DNA of 64,000 nt from Cladocopium goreaui (taxonomy: Eukaryota > Sar > Dinophyceae > Suessiales > Symbiodiniaceae). Positions within the stretch are counted from its first letter, which is position 1, and each line of letters begins with the position of its first letter. Location: contig CAMXCT020000368.1 in assembly GCA_947184155.2 (NCBI GenBank), positions 102,001-166,000 of the forward strand, given 5' to 3'. A program made the position numbers and the translations under genes. Under the pieces are notes generated by a model, which worked only from the letters and a program-made list of their open reading frames with translations, searched no databases and had not been told where the DNA came from. Positions 48,780-58,617 of the stretch are shown piece after piece.

Positions 48780-49040
48780 TTGGATCCGAGCCCTGAAAAA
48801 AATCTTGTACAGTGCATTCTTTTACAATACTCAAGCTGTATTCGCCCATCAGCATTCCAGCCCACCACATTGAAAGATAAAGGCATGGCACACTGTATCT
48901 TCATTACTCTGATTGGTGCAATTATGTTTGCTGTTTGTTTCTGTGTTGCTTGTTTGCATAGAAACGTTTTCAACACCCTTCCCATCAAAAAATCAGTTGT
49001 TCTGTTTTTTTTGTCTTTTGAGTTTTATATATCTGGGTAA
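48780..49040 (+). CDS. Open frame with a membrane segment, weak
   Basis: 86 codons: DPSPEKNLVQCILLQYSS...AFQPTTLKDKGMAHCIFI...TLIGAIMFAVCFCVACLH. One clear hydrophobic segment. Low GNN bias; no splice context. A minus frame overlaps. Confidence 0.25.
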   Translation: MDPSPEKNLVQCILLQYSSCIRPSAFQPTTLKDKGMAHCIFITLIGAIMFAVCFCVACLHRNVFNTLPIKKSVVLFFLSFEFYISG

Positions 49041-50446
49041 AGTATAACGACCTCACTGTTCTCTCTCTCTGGAATCATGGCTAATAAGGGAAATCATCCC
49101 CGAATGGCCCAACTATACAGGTTCGTGAAATGTTATATTTTACCCATGTATATATATATATATGGTACTAGGGATATATTAATGGATACACCATATTTTC
49201 ACTAGTATGATTTAGTGAAATATAATAATTTACCCAGATATAGTGAGCCCTACTTGCTTCCTATGTTTTTTTTTACATCTTCACAACACATGTCCTTTAT
49301 GTTTTGGTTATACCTTGTGTGCATATGTGCTGTGTATATTAATGTTTCATTGTAACCATGTCTCAATAGATATGTGATATGATTTGCATATGTGTACATC
49401 ATAAATTTTAAATGCTTGAACCTTATTCAAAATATATCTAAGTTTCTTCGGGGTGCACATCGTCATTTTGGCTGTTTATTCCAATTCTGGTTGAGTTTAT
49501 TTACCTTCCACATCATGAAATAGAAAAACATGGATTCTTGGCGTTTCATTTCTATGTGTTTTGGCTTGCAATGGTTAGCATCCCATTTGCTAGGGCGTTT
49601 GTTTTACCATGTTCCCCAGTGTTTGTTTCCCCCTCTTTAGAACATGTGAGCGCAGCCTCACATGCGGCGAACCACTGCTTGCTGCAGGAACAAAACGCAA
49701 GCATGATTGTAACTCGGAAAATTGTGACACTAATTATGAACTGATGTCTTGTACCGTGGTAAGCCCAATGCCATAGTCATAATCCCAGCAACCAAAGAAT
49801 AATCAGGGGTCATTATACGTGCATGGTACATCATGCCATCACTAAGGGAGGGCAGGGTACATTGTTTGCACCCGGATGAAGGTTTACCATTGGGCTGTTG
49901 ATCCTTCTGGGGACACAATTTCAGTAGCAACCAGTCATTATTCAACCTGCACTAGACTTTTTGGAACCCTATTCGTTGCAAATGGTGTGCTTGGCACGTG
50001 TTTCGCATTCACATTCGGGCATGCGTTTTTTTTATTTCATTAATCTTCATTAGGTTTTTATTTGTATTGACTGTTGAATCAATTTGATTCATATAGACAC
50101 CCAAACTGCAAGTCTTCCACTTGGATTTTGCAAAGGAGACGTTTCCCACTAGAACCGGGACCATCGCACCTAACATGTTCCATGTTTTTTCCCTGTCATT
50201 GGCTGCCTTTCGATATTGGTCATGAAACCAGTTTCTGAAGAGGTAATACTGCGATCAATGGGGGGGCCTGATTCAAGAAAACGTACGTTCACCAGAATCC
50301 AATGTTCAAATCACTTCAGTGGCCCAAACCGTTAAACCACTGGTTGATGGTTGCATCGGGATCATGATGGATCATGTATATACAACAATCACATATACGA
50401 GTTAACTATCACAACATGTTTTCTTCACAAAACATAAACATCGATC
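49041..50446. other. MITE-poor AT-rich DNA, no supported gene
   Basis: Contains none of the inverted-repeat families, unlike its surroundings. A 68-codon frame at 49538-49741 (FYVFWLAMVSIPFARAFV...) starts with a signal-like hydrophobic stretch but has no other support. Confidence 0.35.
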
Positions 50447-50880
50447 CACAACTGAAATTCTCGAACTGAAAGTAACCACATGCGGCACATGGTCCGGGTG
50501 AAACATCCGATTTTGGGATTTCCTGCGGCAGTTCGATAGACTTTTCAAGGTGGTGCCCCCATTTGGAAAGACGCGAAGTTGGTGCAAATAAGTCCAATAA
50601 CGAGGGTTGATGAATGGGAGTTACCCTCTGGTAAACAAACATATTGCCATTTATAGTGGATTTTCCATGATGTTAGTTTACCAGAGGGTATATCGAACTA
50701 GTTAATGGGGTTTACAAGCCAACAAACATCACTGGGGGGTACCGCCTTGTAGAAACTGCCTTCGAGGCCGCCTTAACGCAGCTGGAAGAAGAACGTGCAC
50801 AAGGAAATTTTCGACGCTTTGGAGAAAAGTCAAGTGGTCAAGAAGGGCTGAACGCCGAAGGCTTTCGATCCTTTTCGTAA
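50447..50880 (+). CDS. Candidate exon pair around a family C element; terminal exon well supported
   Basis: The downstream exon (50753-50880) has a very coding-like frame, ETAFEAALTQLEEERAQGN...FGEKSSGQEGLNAEGFRS, ending TAA, with about half its codons GNN. Upstream of the element, 50470-50549 is open in two frames (AAHGPGETSDFGISCGSS...; FWDFLRQFDRLFK). Canonical removal of 50550-50752 (AAG|GT...TTGTAG|AA) does not put either upstream frame in register with the downstream one; a 1-nt shift would join RQFDRLFK to ETAFEAAL. The exact boundary is therefore unknown. Confidence 0.45.
50546..50752. mobile_element. Family C element with a nested family A element
   Basis: TCAAGGTGGTGCCCCCATTTGG...GGGGGGTACCGCCTTGTAG. 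A short A copy (50624-50688, 65 bp, CCCTCTGGTAAACAAAC...GTTAGTTTACCAGAGGG) is inserted after GGGAGTTA. The uninterrupted form GGGGGTTATATCGAAC can be read (reverse strand) at 48455-48480. Confidence 0.85.
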
Positions 50881-50980
50881 TTTGACATAGCGAACTGGCA
50901 AATCACAAGTTTCAATATGAATCATCTATAAATTGGTCATTTTCCAAAACCATGTTCATCAATTTTCCTTCTGAAGATTG
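50881..50980. mobile_element. Family A remnant
   Basis: TGACATAGCGAACTGGCAAATC...CATCTATAAATTGGTCATTTTCC, TIRs lost. Confidence 0.35.
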
Positions 50981-51213
50981 CAGCCCCCCATTTTCGGACA
51001 AACCAAGTGTGATCACTGTGATATCCTACTGTTTTTGATATATTTTGATATTAGCTGGTATTTGAGATACCTCTTTGGTGATATCCTATGATATCCTATG
51101 ATAAAAACAAACATCGGATCGGATATCACCGACCAGGTGGGACAATCCCCCCTGAGACGTCTAAGATGAATTGGTGCAATACTAAACCGAGTTTCAAGGA
51201 TCAAACTAGCATA

Positions 51214-51313
51214 CCCTCTGGTAATTTAACATAGCTATTGAAAATGACCATTTATAGTGGATTTTCCCATTAAAAATGGTGATTTTCCATATCTATGTTA
51301 GTTTACCAGAGGG
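51214..51313. mobile_element. Family A element
   Basis: TA-CCCTCTGGTAATTTAACATAGC...ATCTATGTTAGTTTACCAGAGGG-TA. Confidence 0.9.
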
Positions 51314-51369
51314 TAATGAACCTCGCCTTTTTTGGTGTACTTGAACTAATTTTTGCCCCCTTATCGGTT

Positions 51370-51465
51370 GATACCTTTCTTGTTCACTTTCCATCCCTGA
51401 AAGCAGCAAAGCAAGGCCATGTTGGATCGTCCAAATGTGGCCATTTCAGGGACCTAAGTTATAGA
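51370..51465 (+). CDS. Candidate exon ending in a family E element
   Basis: Frame FLVHFPSLKAAKQGHVGS...SKCGHFRDLSYR ends at AGAG|GTACTTAG, the E left TIR. The right TIR gives CCAATTTTAG|G, after which LLKFAIEPSPRKISDS and a stop can be read in one phase. Confidence 0.35.
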
Positions 51466-51578
51466 GGTACTTAGTATGAGGCCATTTTTTTAGGGCGACA
51501 TTTCACGGAATATCCCGCCCAAAATATGGCCTTACAAATGGTACCGGTAGTACCTCCAATTTTAGGCTTCTGAAATTT
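51439..51578. mobile_element. Family E element
   Basis: CCATTTCAGGGACCTAAG...TAGAGGTACTTAG...GGTAGTACCTCCAATTTTAG...GCTTCTGAAAT. Confidence 0.75.
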
Positions 51579-51727
51579 GCCATTGAACCAAGTCCTCGCA
51601 AAATTTCCGATTCATGAATCATGGTTTTGTGAAAAGTGGCGATTTCGCTGTCGAAGTTGGGACTTGATGAATGGTTCGATCTTGGGCGGAGGCCTTACGA
51701 TATGCTTAGTAAAGATAATTTTCATCT
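51574..51727 (+). CDS. Candidate exon ending at a family A-like donor
   Basis: Frame LNQVLAKFPIHESWFCEK...RSWDLMNGSILGGGLTIC...VKIIFIF ends ATCTTTG|GTAAACTG, the left end of a diverged A element. Its 5' boundary is unclear (in-frame TGA at 51571). Confidence 0.35.
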
Positions 51728-51826
51728 TTGGTAAACTGACATGGCTATCGAACATGGCCATGTATAGATGATTTACCGATTAAAGATTGTGAATGTTCAT
51801 AGTGATGTGAGTTTACTGGAGGGTGT
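51724..51826. mobile_element. Family A element, diverged
   Basis: TTTGGTAAACTGACATGGC...GATTGTGAATGTTCATAG...GTGAGTTTACTGGAGGG. Confidence 0.6.
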
Positions 51827-52039
51827 CCCTCAAAATTATGTGACTTGGATTTGCTGAAGGTGATGTTTATTTTCCCAATGTTAAGCCATCATTTCGGGAA
51901 TCTATGGGGAACATAGTTCTTTACTTTTGATGGTCCCCTTAATCTAAATGTAGTGTTCTAATTATTAAGCTGACAAAGGTGGCTTTGGCAAGCTCCCTGC
52001 CCAGGAGATATTCATGATGTCTCTCAACCGCAGCTGCCA

Positions 52040-52312
52040 TTGGAAAGGGATAGGAAAAATCAGGACTTCTTTTGGATGATGAAGTGGTGTTTTGATGAAA
52101 CAGTGTTACTCCCAATGCGAAAAACACATTTTATGGAGCAAATTTATCACAATGCATCATCCCAAATAAGCCAATTTATGGAGGTTTTTGACATTGGCTT
52201 ATTTGGGATGATGCAAAATTACACCCATAAAAATGGTTGGTCACTGAGATGGTGTTTCAAAAGGCCAACTGGGCCAACTGGGTTTACCACATTGGTTCCA
52301 CGATCTCCGAAA
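52040..52312 (+). CDS. Open frame containing a perfect 22-bp hairpin
   Basis: 90 codons: RDRKNQDFFWMMKWCFDE...RKTHFMEQIYHNASSQI...FDIGLFGMMQNYTHKNGW..., TGA just before a family B element. GCATCATCCCAAATAAGCC at 52154 and its inverse at 52196-52214 form arms within the frame. Coding status uncertain. Confidence 0.3.
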
Positions 52313-52315
52313 TGA

Positions 52316-52521
52316 TTGGTTGGTGCTTTGGAACATTTGGATTATCCTCTGGTAATTTAACATAGCCATTGAACATGGCCATTTATAGTGGATTTACCAA
52401 TTGAAAACGGTGATTTTCCATAGTTATGTTAGTTTACCAGAGGGTATTTTTCCATATTGGGAATAATAATCCCAACTGACGAACTCATATTTTGCAGAGG
52501 GGTGGCTCAACCACCAACCAG
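52316..52521. mobile_element. Family B element with a nested family A element
   Basis: TTGGTTGGTGCTTTGGAAC...ATTTGGAT, then an A copy (52346-52444), then TTTTTCCATATTGGGAATA...CTCAACCACCAACCAG. The empty B sequence GGATTATTTTTCC exists at 7540-7552. Confidence 0.9.
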
Positions 52522-52663
52522 ATGATGTTCCTCAATAGTATCCATGTACTGTATAGTTAATCCATGTTAGTTCATTCGCTTAATAAAAAACATCATGTCG
52601 ATGATCTCCATGTTGATCTCAATATATCATGACGATCTCATCATGTGCAATCATACATATATA

Positions 52664-52783
52664 CCCTCCGGTGTCATCAAACGTGGCAATGGAAATGTTC
52701 CGCCATTTAGTTCGATGCTTTTGTTTTTTCAACGAACTCAATGGGCCATGGCTTCAATAGCAAACGATTAGTTTACTAGAGGG
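52664..52783. mobile_element. Family A element, diverged interior
   Basis: TACCCTCCGGTGTCATC...GCAAACGATTAGTTTACTAGAGGG-TA. The interior GTTCGATGCTTTTG...CAACGAACTC forms its own small inverted repeat. Confidence 0.7.
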
Positions 52784-52789
52784 TATATC

Positions 52790-52985
52790 CCATTAAGTGG
52801 ATTATAATCCCATTAAATCCTATTAATTAAATCCCATTAAATCCCATTAAATCCCATTAAACCCCATTATAATCCCATTAACTCCTATTATCTCCTATTA
52901 AAACGCTCCTATTGAATCCCATTATGATCCCAGTATAATCCCATTATAATCCCATTAAAACCCATTAAACCGTCCATATAGTTTG
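52790..52985. repeat. AATCCCATTA minisatellite
   Basis: About 17 units of 10-11 bp, AAATCCCATT / TAATCCCATT. Confidence 0.9.
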
Positions 52986-53039
52986 GGGATTTCCCGGCCA
53001 CTGGGCTGATGACGATGATCCCCAGATGTCTAACAGCTT

Positions 53040-53346
53040 ATGCTTCATGGGTAAGTCAGTGGTGGTCGAGTATTGACTCCATGTTGCAAAGTATACACTA
53101 AACTAAGCGTGAAATCTTTAGGAGTCGTTCAAGAGGTCCTAGGGGTGGCTAAATGTTCCATTTTCTTTGTGATTTTGGATCTCCTTTGGTCATTTGACAT
53201 ATGGAAAATCAACTTGCTTAATAGTAAAATCATCTATAAATGGTCCATTTTCCATAGCACTCTGCCAGTAAAAAAATACCTGAAGTTTTCCCAGAATATT
53301 ACAGGATGTTGGACATGGCTTATAATTCTCAGCGTGTCAGACTTCT
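53040..53346. other. A-family remnants; 91-codon plus frame not supported
   Basis: CATTTGACATATGGAAAATC...CATCTATAAATGGTCCATTTTCC is an old A element without TIRs. The overlapping plus frame reads through it. Confidence 0.3.
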
Positions 53347-53456
53347 AGGTCAATCGACTGGATGGTAGAAACTAATCCTTTAGTCTTTTGGTATGGGATT
53401 ATCTACGTTCACCAGCTAAGAATTCGATTTTTTTGCAGGGTATCTAAGATTGGTCA
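53347..53456. mobile_element. Family L repeat
   Basis: TAGGTCAATCGACTGGATGG...CTTTAGTCTTTTGGTATGGG...TTTTTTTGCAGGGTATCTAAG...ATTGG. The following frame 53478-53672 (FFSGFVSGITCLFPPCPC...) may be an exon but lacks support. Confidence 0.65.
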
Positions 53457-54020
53457 TGGAAAAACAACTATGCTATAATGATACTCTATATAGTTTCTGA
53501 TGATAAACATGACTTCTTTTCTGGATTTGTTTCCGGGATAACATGCCTTTTTCCACCGTGCCCGTGTTGGTTTAAAATGACGGCTCAGTTGTTTCAACAG
53601 AAATCCTATACGACTCCGAGGATGCGTAAGTGGCTGAATTCTATGGTTCCTGGTAGATATAACTATTGTGAATAGGGGTTACAATGGTTTATCAACCAAC
53701 AAACATCACTGGGGGGCCCCATCCTGTATTATGTGACCTAACTTTATTCATCTTTATTCCCTGCCCCACTGCTTGGTTGATCAATAGAGGGAGGGATCGC
53801 CCCCAATGAACAGGGTATTTAACTGACACTCCTCAATTTTTTCATACACCAAACCATACAGGGGTTGACCTTTTCAGTATGTGAATGGGGGTCACCCCTA
53901 TATTACTCACGGAATGTTGGTATAGTAGGGGATAAATGATGGTAAATAAGACTTAGGTTGGTATCTCAGTGTGGTATCTCAGTTTGGTAAATGACAATAT
54001 GATTATATATTTCTTCCAGA

Positions 54021-54165
54021 TAGATAATGATAAATGGCATACCAGAGCAACTCTATGTTGTCCCCAAAGACATGGTGTTTTTTTCATTCCCTGGCGCCCA
54101 GATTGATGATGAAGTGCTGATGCAGTTACAACCAGCCACTGGTCGTTCACGTGCAGCCTGGGTCA
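54021..54165 (+). CDS. Good internal-exon candidate, unknown protein
   Basis: Acceptor TTTCTTCCAG|ATAG, frame IPEQLYVVPKDMVFFSFP...GAQIDDEVLMQLQPATGR...AAWVK with about 40 percent GNN codons, donor GTCAAAG|GTCGAAG. It continues unspliced to TGA 54270. No recognised family. Confidence 0.5.
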
Positions 54166-54218
54166 AAGGTCGAAGTGGTTTGGGGGAATCATCCCCAAAA
54201 GGCCCCAGATTAATTTCA

Positions 54219-54330
54219 TTACCCATAGGATCGATGGTGCTGGTATATATGCCAACATTTGGGGTATATTGATGGTAAATGTTACCATATATATATTATA
54301 TTATAGTATACATGGATCCTATGGGTTAGA
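54219..54330. mobile_element. Family Q element
   Basis: ACCCATAGGATCGATGGTG...CTGGTATATATGCC and, at the right, TATACATGGATCCTATGGGT. Confidence 0.55.
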
Positions 54331-54992
54331 CTTTTGAATTATCATCATTTTGAGCCAGAAGAACTTGTTTGGATGGAACATAGTTGGATACTATTCTGGC
54401 TATGAACTATTATAACTAATGTATTCTAACAGTGGATTGGCAGATTTTATTCTGCAAAACATCTGACATTGCAATGGTGACTCACGAAAAGGAACGTCAG
54501 TGGAAGGAGGTGGTGCCCCATTGGTTAGAGTTTTATGTCGGCTAGGTCATGACCAATAAGACCTCATCTAGATGAAATTATAACCAACATAAAACCATAG
54601 TAAGTTGCATCGTCTAGAGTTTTTGTATGTTTTTGTTGGTTATGACTACAGTTAGATTTAGTTAGATGGGTGCTACTAGATCAGTTTGGGTGCCACCTTA
54701 TGGTCATTTCACTGCCTAAACACGATACACTCCAAATTTTGACATAGACATAGAATGACATAGATATGAACGTGGACCCAATCCCTTGATAGAAACTGGT
54801 TAACGATCCTTTTCATCAAAATCAGGTAACCTAATCCTAACGCGTTGTTTCTGCTCAACAAATGCATATTCGAAAATAAATATCCTCAATTATTCATGTT
54901 CTGTTTTTTTTTTCTAAGGTTCAATCAACCTTTCTGCATTTGTTTCCTATTGTTTCCTATGGTTTTCCCATGGTTTTCCCATGGTTTTCCAG

Positions 54993-55088
54993 GACACCTG
55001 GAAGTACCGTTGGTATCGATTGCTGATGGGCAAGCGTCACCCAGGCATCGGGTTGGTCACCGGCCTTTTGGGTGTTGTATGGGTTTGA
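54993..55088 (+). CDS. Terminal exon, hydrophobic C-terminus
   Basis: Acceptor ATGGTTTTCCAG|GAC, frame DTWKYRWYRLLMGKRHPG...IGLVTGLLGVVWV and TGA (31 codons). The last 13 residues are a hydrophobic tail, as in a tail-anchored or multi-pass membrane protein. The TTTTCC(C/T)ATGG repeat upstream forms the pyrimidine tract. Confidence 0.5.
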   Translation, partial: DTWKYRWYRLLMGKRHPGIGLVTGLLGVVWV

Positions 55089-55214
55089 ATAGGAATTAAT
55101 GGGTTTTAAAAGGAGTTAATGGGTTTTAATAGGAGTTAATGGATTTTAATAGGAGTTAATGCGTTTTAATAGGAGTTAACAGGTTTTAATAGGAGTTAAT
55201 GGGTTTTAATAGGA
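55085..55214. repeat. 20-bp tandem array GGGTTTTAATAGGAGTTAAT
   Basis: About 6.5 copies, starting at the stop codon region of the preceding exon. Confidence 0.95.
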
Positions 55215-55315
55215 AGTTGGTTTATAACCGCAATAAACTAGGGTTTATGGTAGTTCTAACTATAGTTTGATTGGGTTATAAACCAACTTATAACTAGGGG
55301 GCCCACATTGTAGTA
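55214..55315. mobile_element. Family M element, right part
   Basis: GTTGGTTTATAACCGCAATAA...AAACCAACTTATAACTAGGG...GGCCCACATTGTAG. Confidence 0.5.
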
Positions 55316-55423
55316 AGTAGGGTATAACCCTGAATATAAATGGGCGAAGTAGGGGCAATGTTCACTTATAACTGGGGTTATAACTCACTTACTGGGATGC
55401 ACCACCAAGTAGTAGCCTGACCA

Positions 55424-55567
55424 ATTTGATGTTCAAATGAGAAAGAAACCGACTCTGTGGTCAATGGTTTTTACCCTGACATGGGCGATGTTATGCTATG
55501 GAATGCTATGGAACTGGAAAATGACGACGGATTTCAAGCGTTTCAAACACTGTTTGCTAGGCCATAG
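55424..55567 (+). CDS. Candidate terminal exon, acidic
   Basis: Frame NEKETDSVVNGFYPDMGD...VMLWNAMELENDDGFQAF...QTLFARP and TAG, with about 40 percent GNN codons. A second frame (LWSMVFTLTWAMLCYG...) is hydrophobic and less biased. Confidence 0.45.
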
Positions 55568-55569
55568 AT

Positions 55570-56150
55570 CCTTTAAAGCCTGGCCAGCTTCAGTTCATTG
55601 TTCCAGATGAATCCTCATATGCTACATCCTATGCAATGATCCTACGTGTTTTTTGCCCGTTTAGCCATTTAGTCAATCTGAAGACCTCCCTGCACAGTCG
55701 TGTATCAAGGAAGCTGAATAGAGAAAACAGACCAGCTCTGTCACTCAACCACTTATTTTTCCTGACAAATTCCAGAAATGCGGGGACATTTCAGGCATGA
55801 AATCAAGTTGGTTATGTTTTGCTAAACTCAATGACAGTTCTTTCCATGTTGTGACCTCCCATGTTCCGGTGGTTTGTGTCTCTACACCTCCAACATCAGG
55901 TTTTCACGTTGTTTCCATCTACTGCAAAATCAGTTCGCCAGACATATCATCAGGGAACCCCGTAGTCCACTGATTAATTATCAATATCCCTATATTGAAA
56001 TGGCCATTTGAGGGTAGACCCTCACTTTCGGACACAACCATAAGAAACGCAGTTTTGAATAGATTTGATATTTCACAATCGGCTCGAACCAAAATCGAAG
56101 CCTTAAACATGTGTGTGTTTTTCTTGATCACCAATGATCACTATCTACGC
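55570..56150. other. No supported gene
   Basis: No convincing frame; a D-like GTTGTGTCCGAAAGTG (reverse) at 56020-56040. Confidence 0.35.
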
Positions 56151-56152
56151 TT

Positions 56153-56298
56153 TATGGGATAATCATTCCATTGACGAACTAATATTTTTCAAGATGGTTA
56201 TTGCACCACCAACCAGTGTGTTTTTTTTTTCCATATATTGGTAAGAATGATCCCAACTGACTAATATTTTTCAGAGGGGTGGCTCAGCCACCAACCAG
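56153..56298. mobile_element. Two family B right halves in tandem
   Basis: ...ATTTTTCAAGATGGTTATTG...CACCACCAACCAG (to 56216) followed by ...TTTTTCAGAGGGGTGGCTC...AGCCACCAACCAG (to 56298). The left TIRs are absent. Confidence 0.7.
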
Positions 56299-56572
56299 AT
56301 GATCACTAGCTTCCCTTAATTGGAAGCCTTGCAGGCAATGGAAGGGTTGCCAGATGGCTTCAAGACTTGATTGTCATCAACACGCTTTGGTGTTGCTTCA
56401 CATCATGCCTTGAGACTTGGCGGATATCGACGACGAACACTTTGCGAACTTGAAACCATGGCCCAGTTGAAATTGCTGACTTGAAAATGGCCATAGAAAT
56501 AGTTGATTTAGTTGATTTATTCATAAAATATGGTGGATCTTTCCATAGTTATGAGTTAACTAATTTGATTTA

Positions 56573-56683
56573 CCCAGCCTGGTAAACATACAACAAACGA
56601 TTGGAAGATCATCATCTTTAATAGGTAAATCAACTATAGATGTGCTCCATTTTCAACAGCAAACTGTTAAATTACCAGAGGGT
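56573..56683. mobile_element. Family A element
   Basis: TACCCAGCCTGGTAAACATAC...CAGCAAACTGTTAAATTACCAGAGGG-TA. Preceded at 56450-56560 by an A remnant without TIRs. Confidence 0.8.
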
Positions 56684-56689
56684 AATCTG

Positions 56690-56764
56690 CGCCTGGTGAT
56701 CTGCGCCTGGTGATTTCATATGGGTTTACCCAAAAGGGTGATTTCATATGGGTTTACCCAAAAG
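56690..56764. repeat. Short direct repeats before an exon
   Basis: GTGATTTCATATGGGTTTAC...CCAAAAG occurs twice in a row, and CTGCGCCTGGTGAT twice. Confidence 0.9.
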
Positions 56765-57343
56765 GTGCCAGAGGTTGTTGCAGAAAGTGCTTTCTTCTGC
56801 AAGGAACATTGGTTTTTGCTCAGAATTGCATCGAAGGATTGGAGAATCTTGGAGCTCTGTTTGAGCTTGCGCCTGGGGCATCCCAGGGATGTCATGCTTC
56901 CCATAGACTCAGTGAGGATGGGCCTGGCCAGGGATTCCCCCAGGACGACTCAAAATGGCTACGATGCCGGAGTGGAGCTCCTAGGAATCGTCCCCATTTG
57001 ATCCATCATTGGACCGTGCATTGAAGCTCAAACTGCCAGTGTTTGGACCTGGAACCTTGAAGCTGCATGCGAAAAAGAAGTTCGCAGTTTCATCCGAAAC
57101 ACCATGTCTCTGGGAGTGCATGCAGGGCATTTCAGGAACTGGGGATTCGTGGTGTTTCCAAATGACAACAACAAGATGGAAGAGGATTCTCTGAGACCAA
57201 CGGAGAACACCACGATCTTTGAAGCAGACTCCAGTACATTGGCTGATGTGTTGAGAGACATGTATTTCCTTCCTCGGATGCATGCACCTAGTGATGAATC
57301 TGGCACAAAACAGGGAAAAATGCTCATTGACCATTGGGTTTAG
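56765..57343 (+). pseudogene. 193-codon open segment with a single in-frame TGA
   Basis: Acceptor ACCCAAAAG|GTG. Frame VPEVVAESAFFCKEHWFL...SKDWRILELCLSLRLGHP...NGYDAGVELLGIVPI, TGA (56999-57001), then SIIGPCIEAQTASVWTWN...EKEVRSFIRNTMSLGVHA...NNKMEEDSLRPTENTTIF...DVLRDMYFLPRMHAPSDE..., stop at 57341-57343 inside a D-family right half. Codon bias is the same before and after the TGA. In the first part a second frame (GLENLGALFELAPGASQG...) is equally biased. The TGA could be a decay mutation, a sequence error or, less likely, a recoded codon. No family recognised. Confidence 0.5.
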
Positions 57344-57372
57344 GGGTACACTATTTTCAGACAAACCCATAT
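57336..57372. mobile_element. Family D right half
   Basis: ACCATTGGGTTTAGGGGTAC...ACTATTTTCAGACAAACCC, identical in most bases to 46372-46408. Confidence 0.7.
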
Positions 57373-58040
57373 GAGTAACCAACAAGATTAGCCGAAGACT
57401 ACAGTAGTGGGGAGTGGACATGGAATGTTCAAATTTGTGCGAAAACATTCACAACCGATAGGGGACCACCCACTTACTGATACCCTATTTTTGCACATAG
57501 CATGGAAGGACAAACCTTCACAACCGATAGGGGACCACCACTTTGGCCATGTCTATTGCGGGTAGTAAACAAGTTTGTTCGCCACTGATATGGTTTCGTG
57601 TGCCTTCATTTAAAACATGTTAAACCCCTAGTTTGGATGATAATCCTGACTATATATATAATATCATTCAGATGGGTTGAAACCACCAATGAGTTAATGA
57701 GTAGTTGGATTTAATGAGATTTAGAATGGATGTGGCATTATCATGGGTTTGATAAGGGTGTTGATCATGGAATTTATGATGGGATTGAATCGGAACATGG
57801 TGGTTAACTATCAACTCAACAGTTGGGCAACGTAAAGTACTGAGCGAGATACAGCGGGATTTATATTTTACTTTTTGATGGGATTTAATAGGCATAGAAC
57901 CGATGAAATGACGATGGGATTTGTTTGACGCTCATAGGAAATCCATCAAATGGTGGCTGGAAACCGTGATGATTAACCGTTGGATTCTGACCCTATGTTC
58001 AGACAAACCTAGATCTGACATGAGTGTAGATCAAACCTGT
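57373..58040. other. No supported gene
   Basis: Direct repeat CACAACCGATAGGGGACCACC at 57451 and 57518. D right end at 57985-58007. AT-rich single-copy DNA. Confidence 0.4.
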
Positions 58041-58041
58041 A

Positions 58042-58130
58042 CTGGTTGGTGGTTTGGACCTTTTTTTTTCCATAAAATTATATAATATATGGGATAATCC
58101 TTCCCATTGACTAATATTTTTCAAGATGGT
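58042..58130. mobile_element. Family B element, 3'-truncated
   Basis: CTGGTTGGTGGTTTGGACC...TTGACTAATATTTTTCAAG...ATGG, with no right TIR. Confidence 0.65.
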
Positions 58131-58371
58131 TTTAATCTCTGGCAATATTTACCTATCCCATGTCACGGTATGCAACTGGGAAAAACTTGGTAGGATATTT
58201 CGAGACCTGAAGTTCTTTCCATAAATGCAGATAGAAGGGTGTCTAAGATTCGGCAACTATGATCTTTAAACTTTGAATAGTTGATTGCTTGATCAACAAC
58301 GAGCCTTCAAGCACGGCTTAGCAAACCATTTCGGACGAGGCACTTGTACATTCACCAAATTGACCAATAGA

Positions 58372-58617
58372 TGAGGGGTTCCTAAAATGGTACCCCTAAA
58401 TCATAACATGTTTTTTTTGGTAAAATACCAAACAGTAGCTATATAAAAGTAGCTCGATGGAGGTGTCCAATCCATGGGGGGACCCCCTAAATCATCCATT
58501 TTCATACTGGTTGGTGGTTTGGACCATGGCTTTTATTTTTCCATTCAGTTGGGAAGTTCATCACCCCAACTGACGAAGTTATATGTTTCAGAGGGGTGGC
58601 CAAAAACCACCAACCAG
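58372..58617. mobile_element. Family G fragments with a family B element
   Basis: GGGGTTCCTAAAATGGTACCC and GGAGGTGTCCAATCCATGG are G-like ends. A complete B element lies at 58507-58617 (CTGGTTGGTGGTTTGGACC...AAAACCACCAACCAG). Confidence 0.65.

Noticed and set aside
56999..57001. Selenocysteine codon
   Set aside because: No recognisable selenoprotein family, no redox motif beside the TGA and no SECIS-like structure identified; a nonsense mutation or error is simpler.
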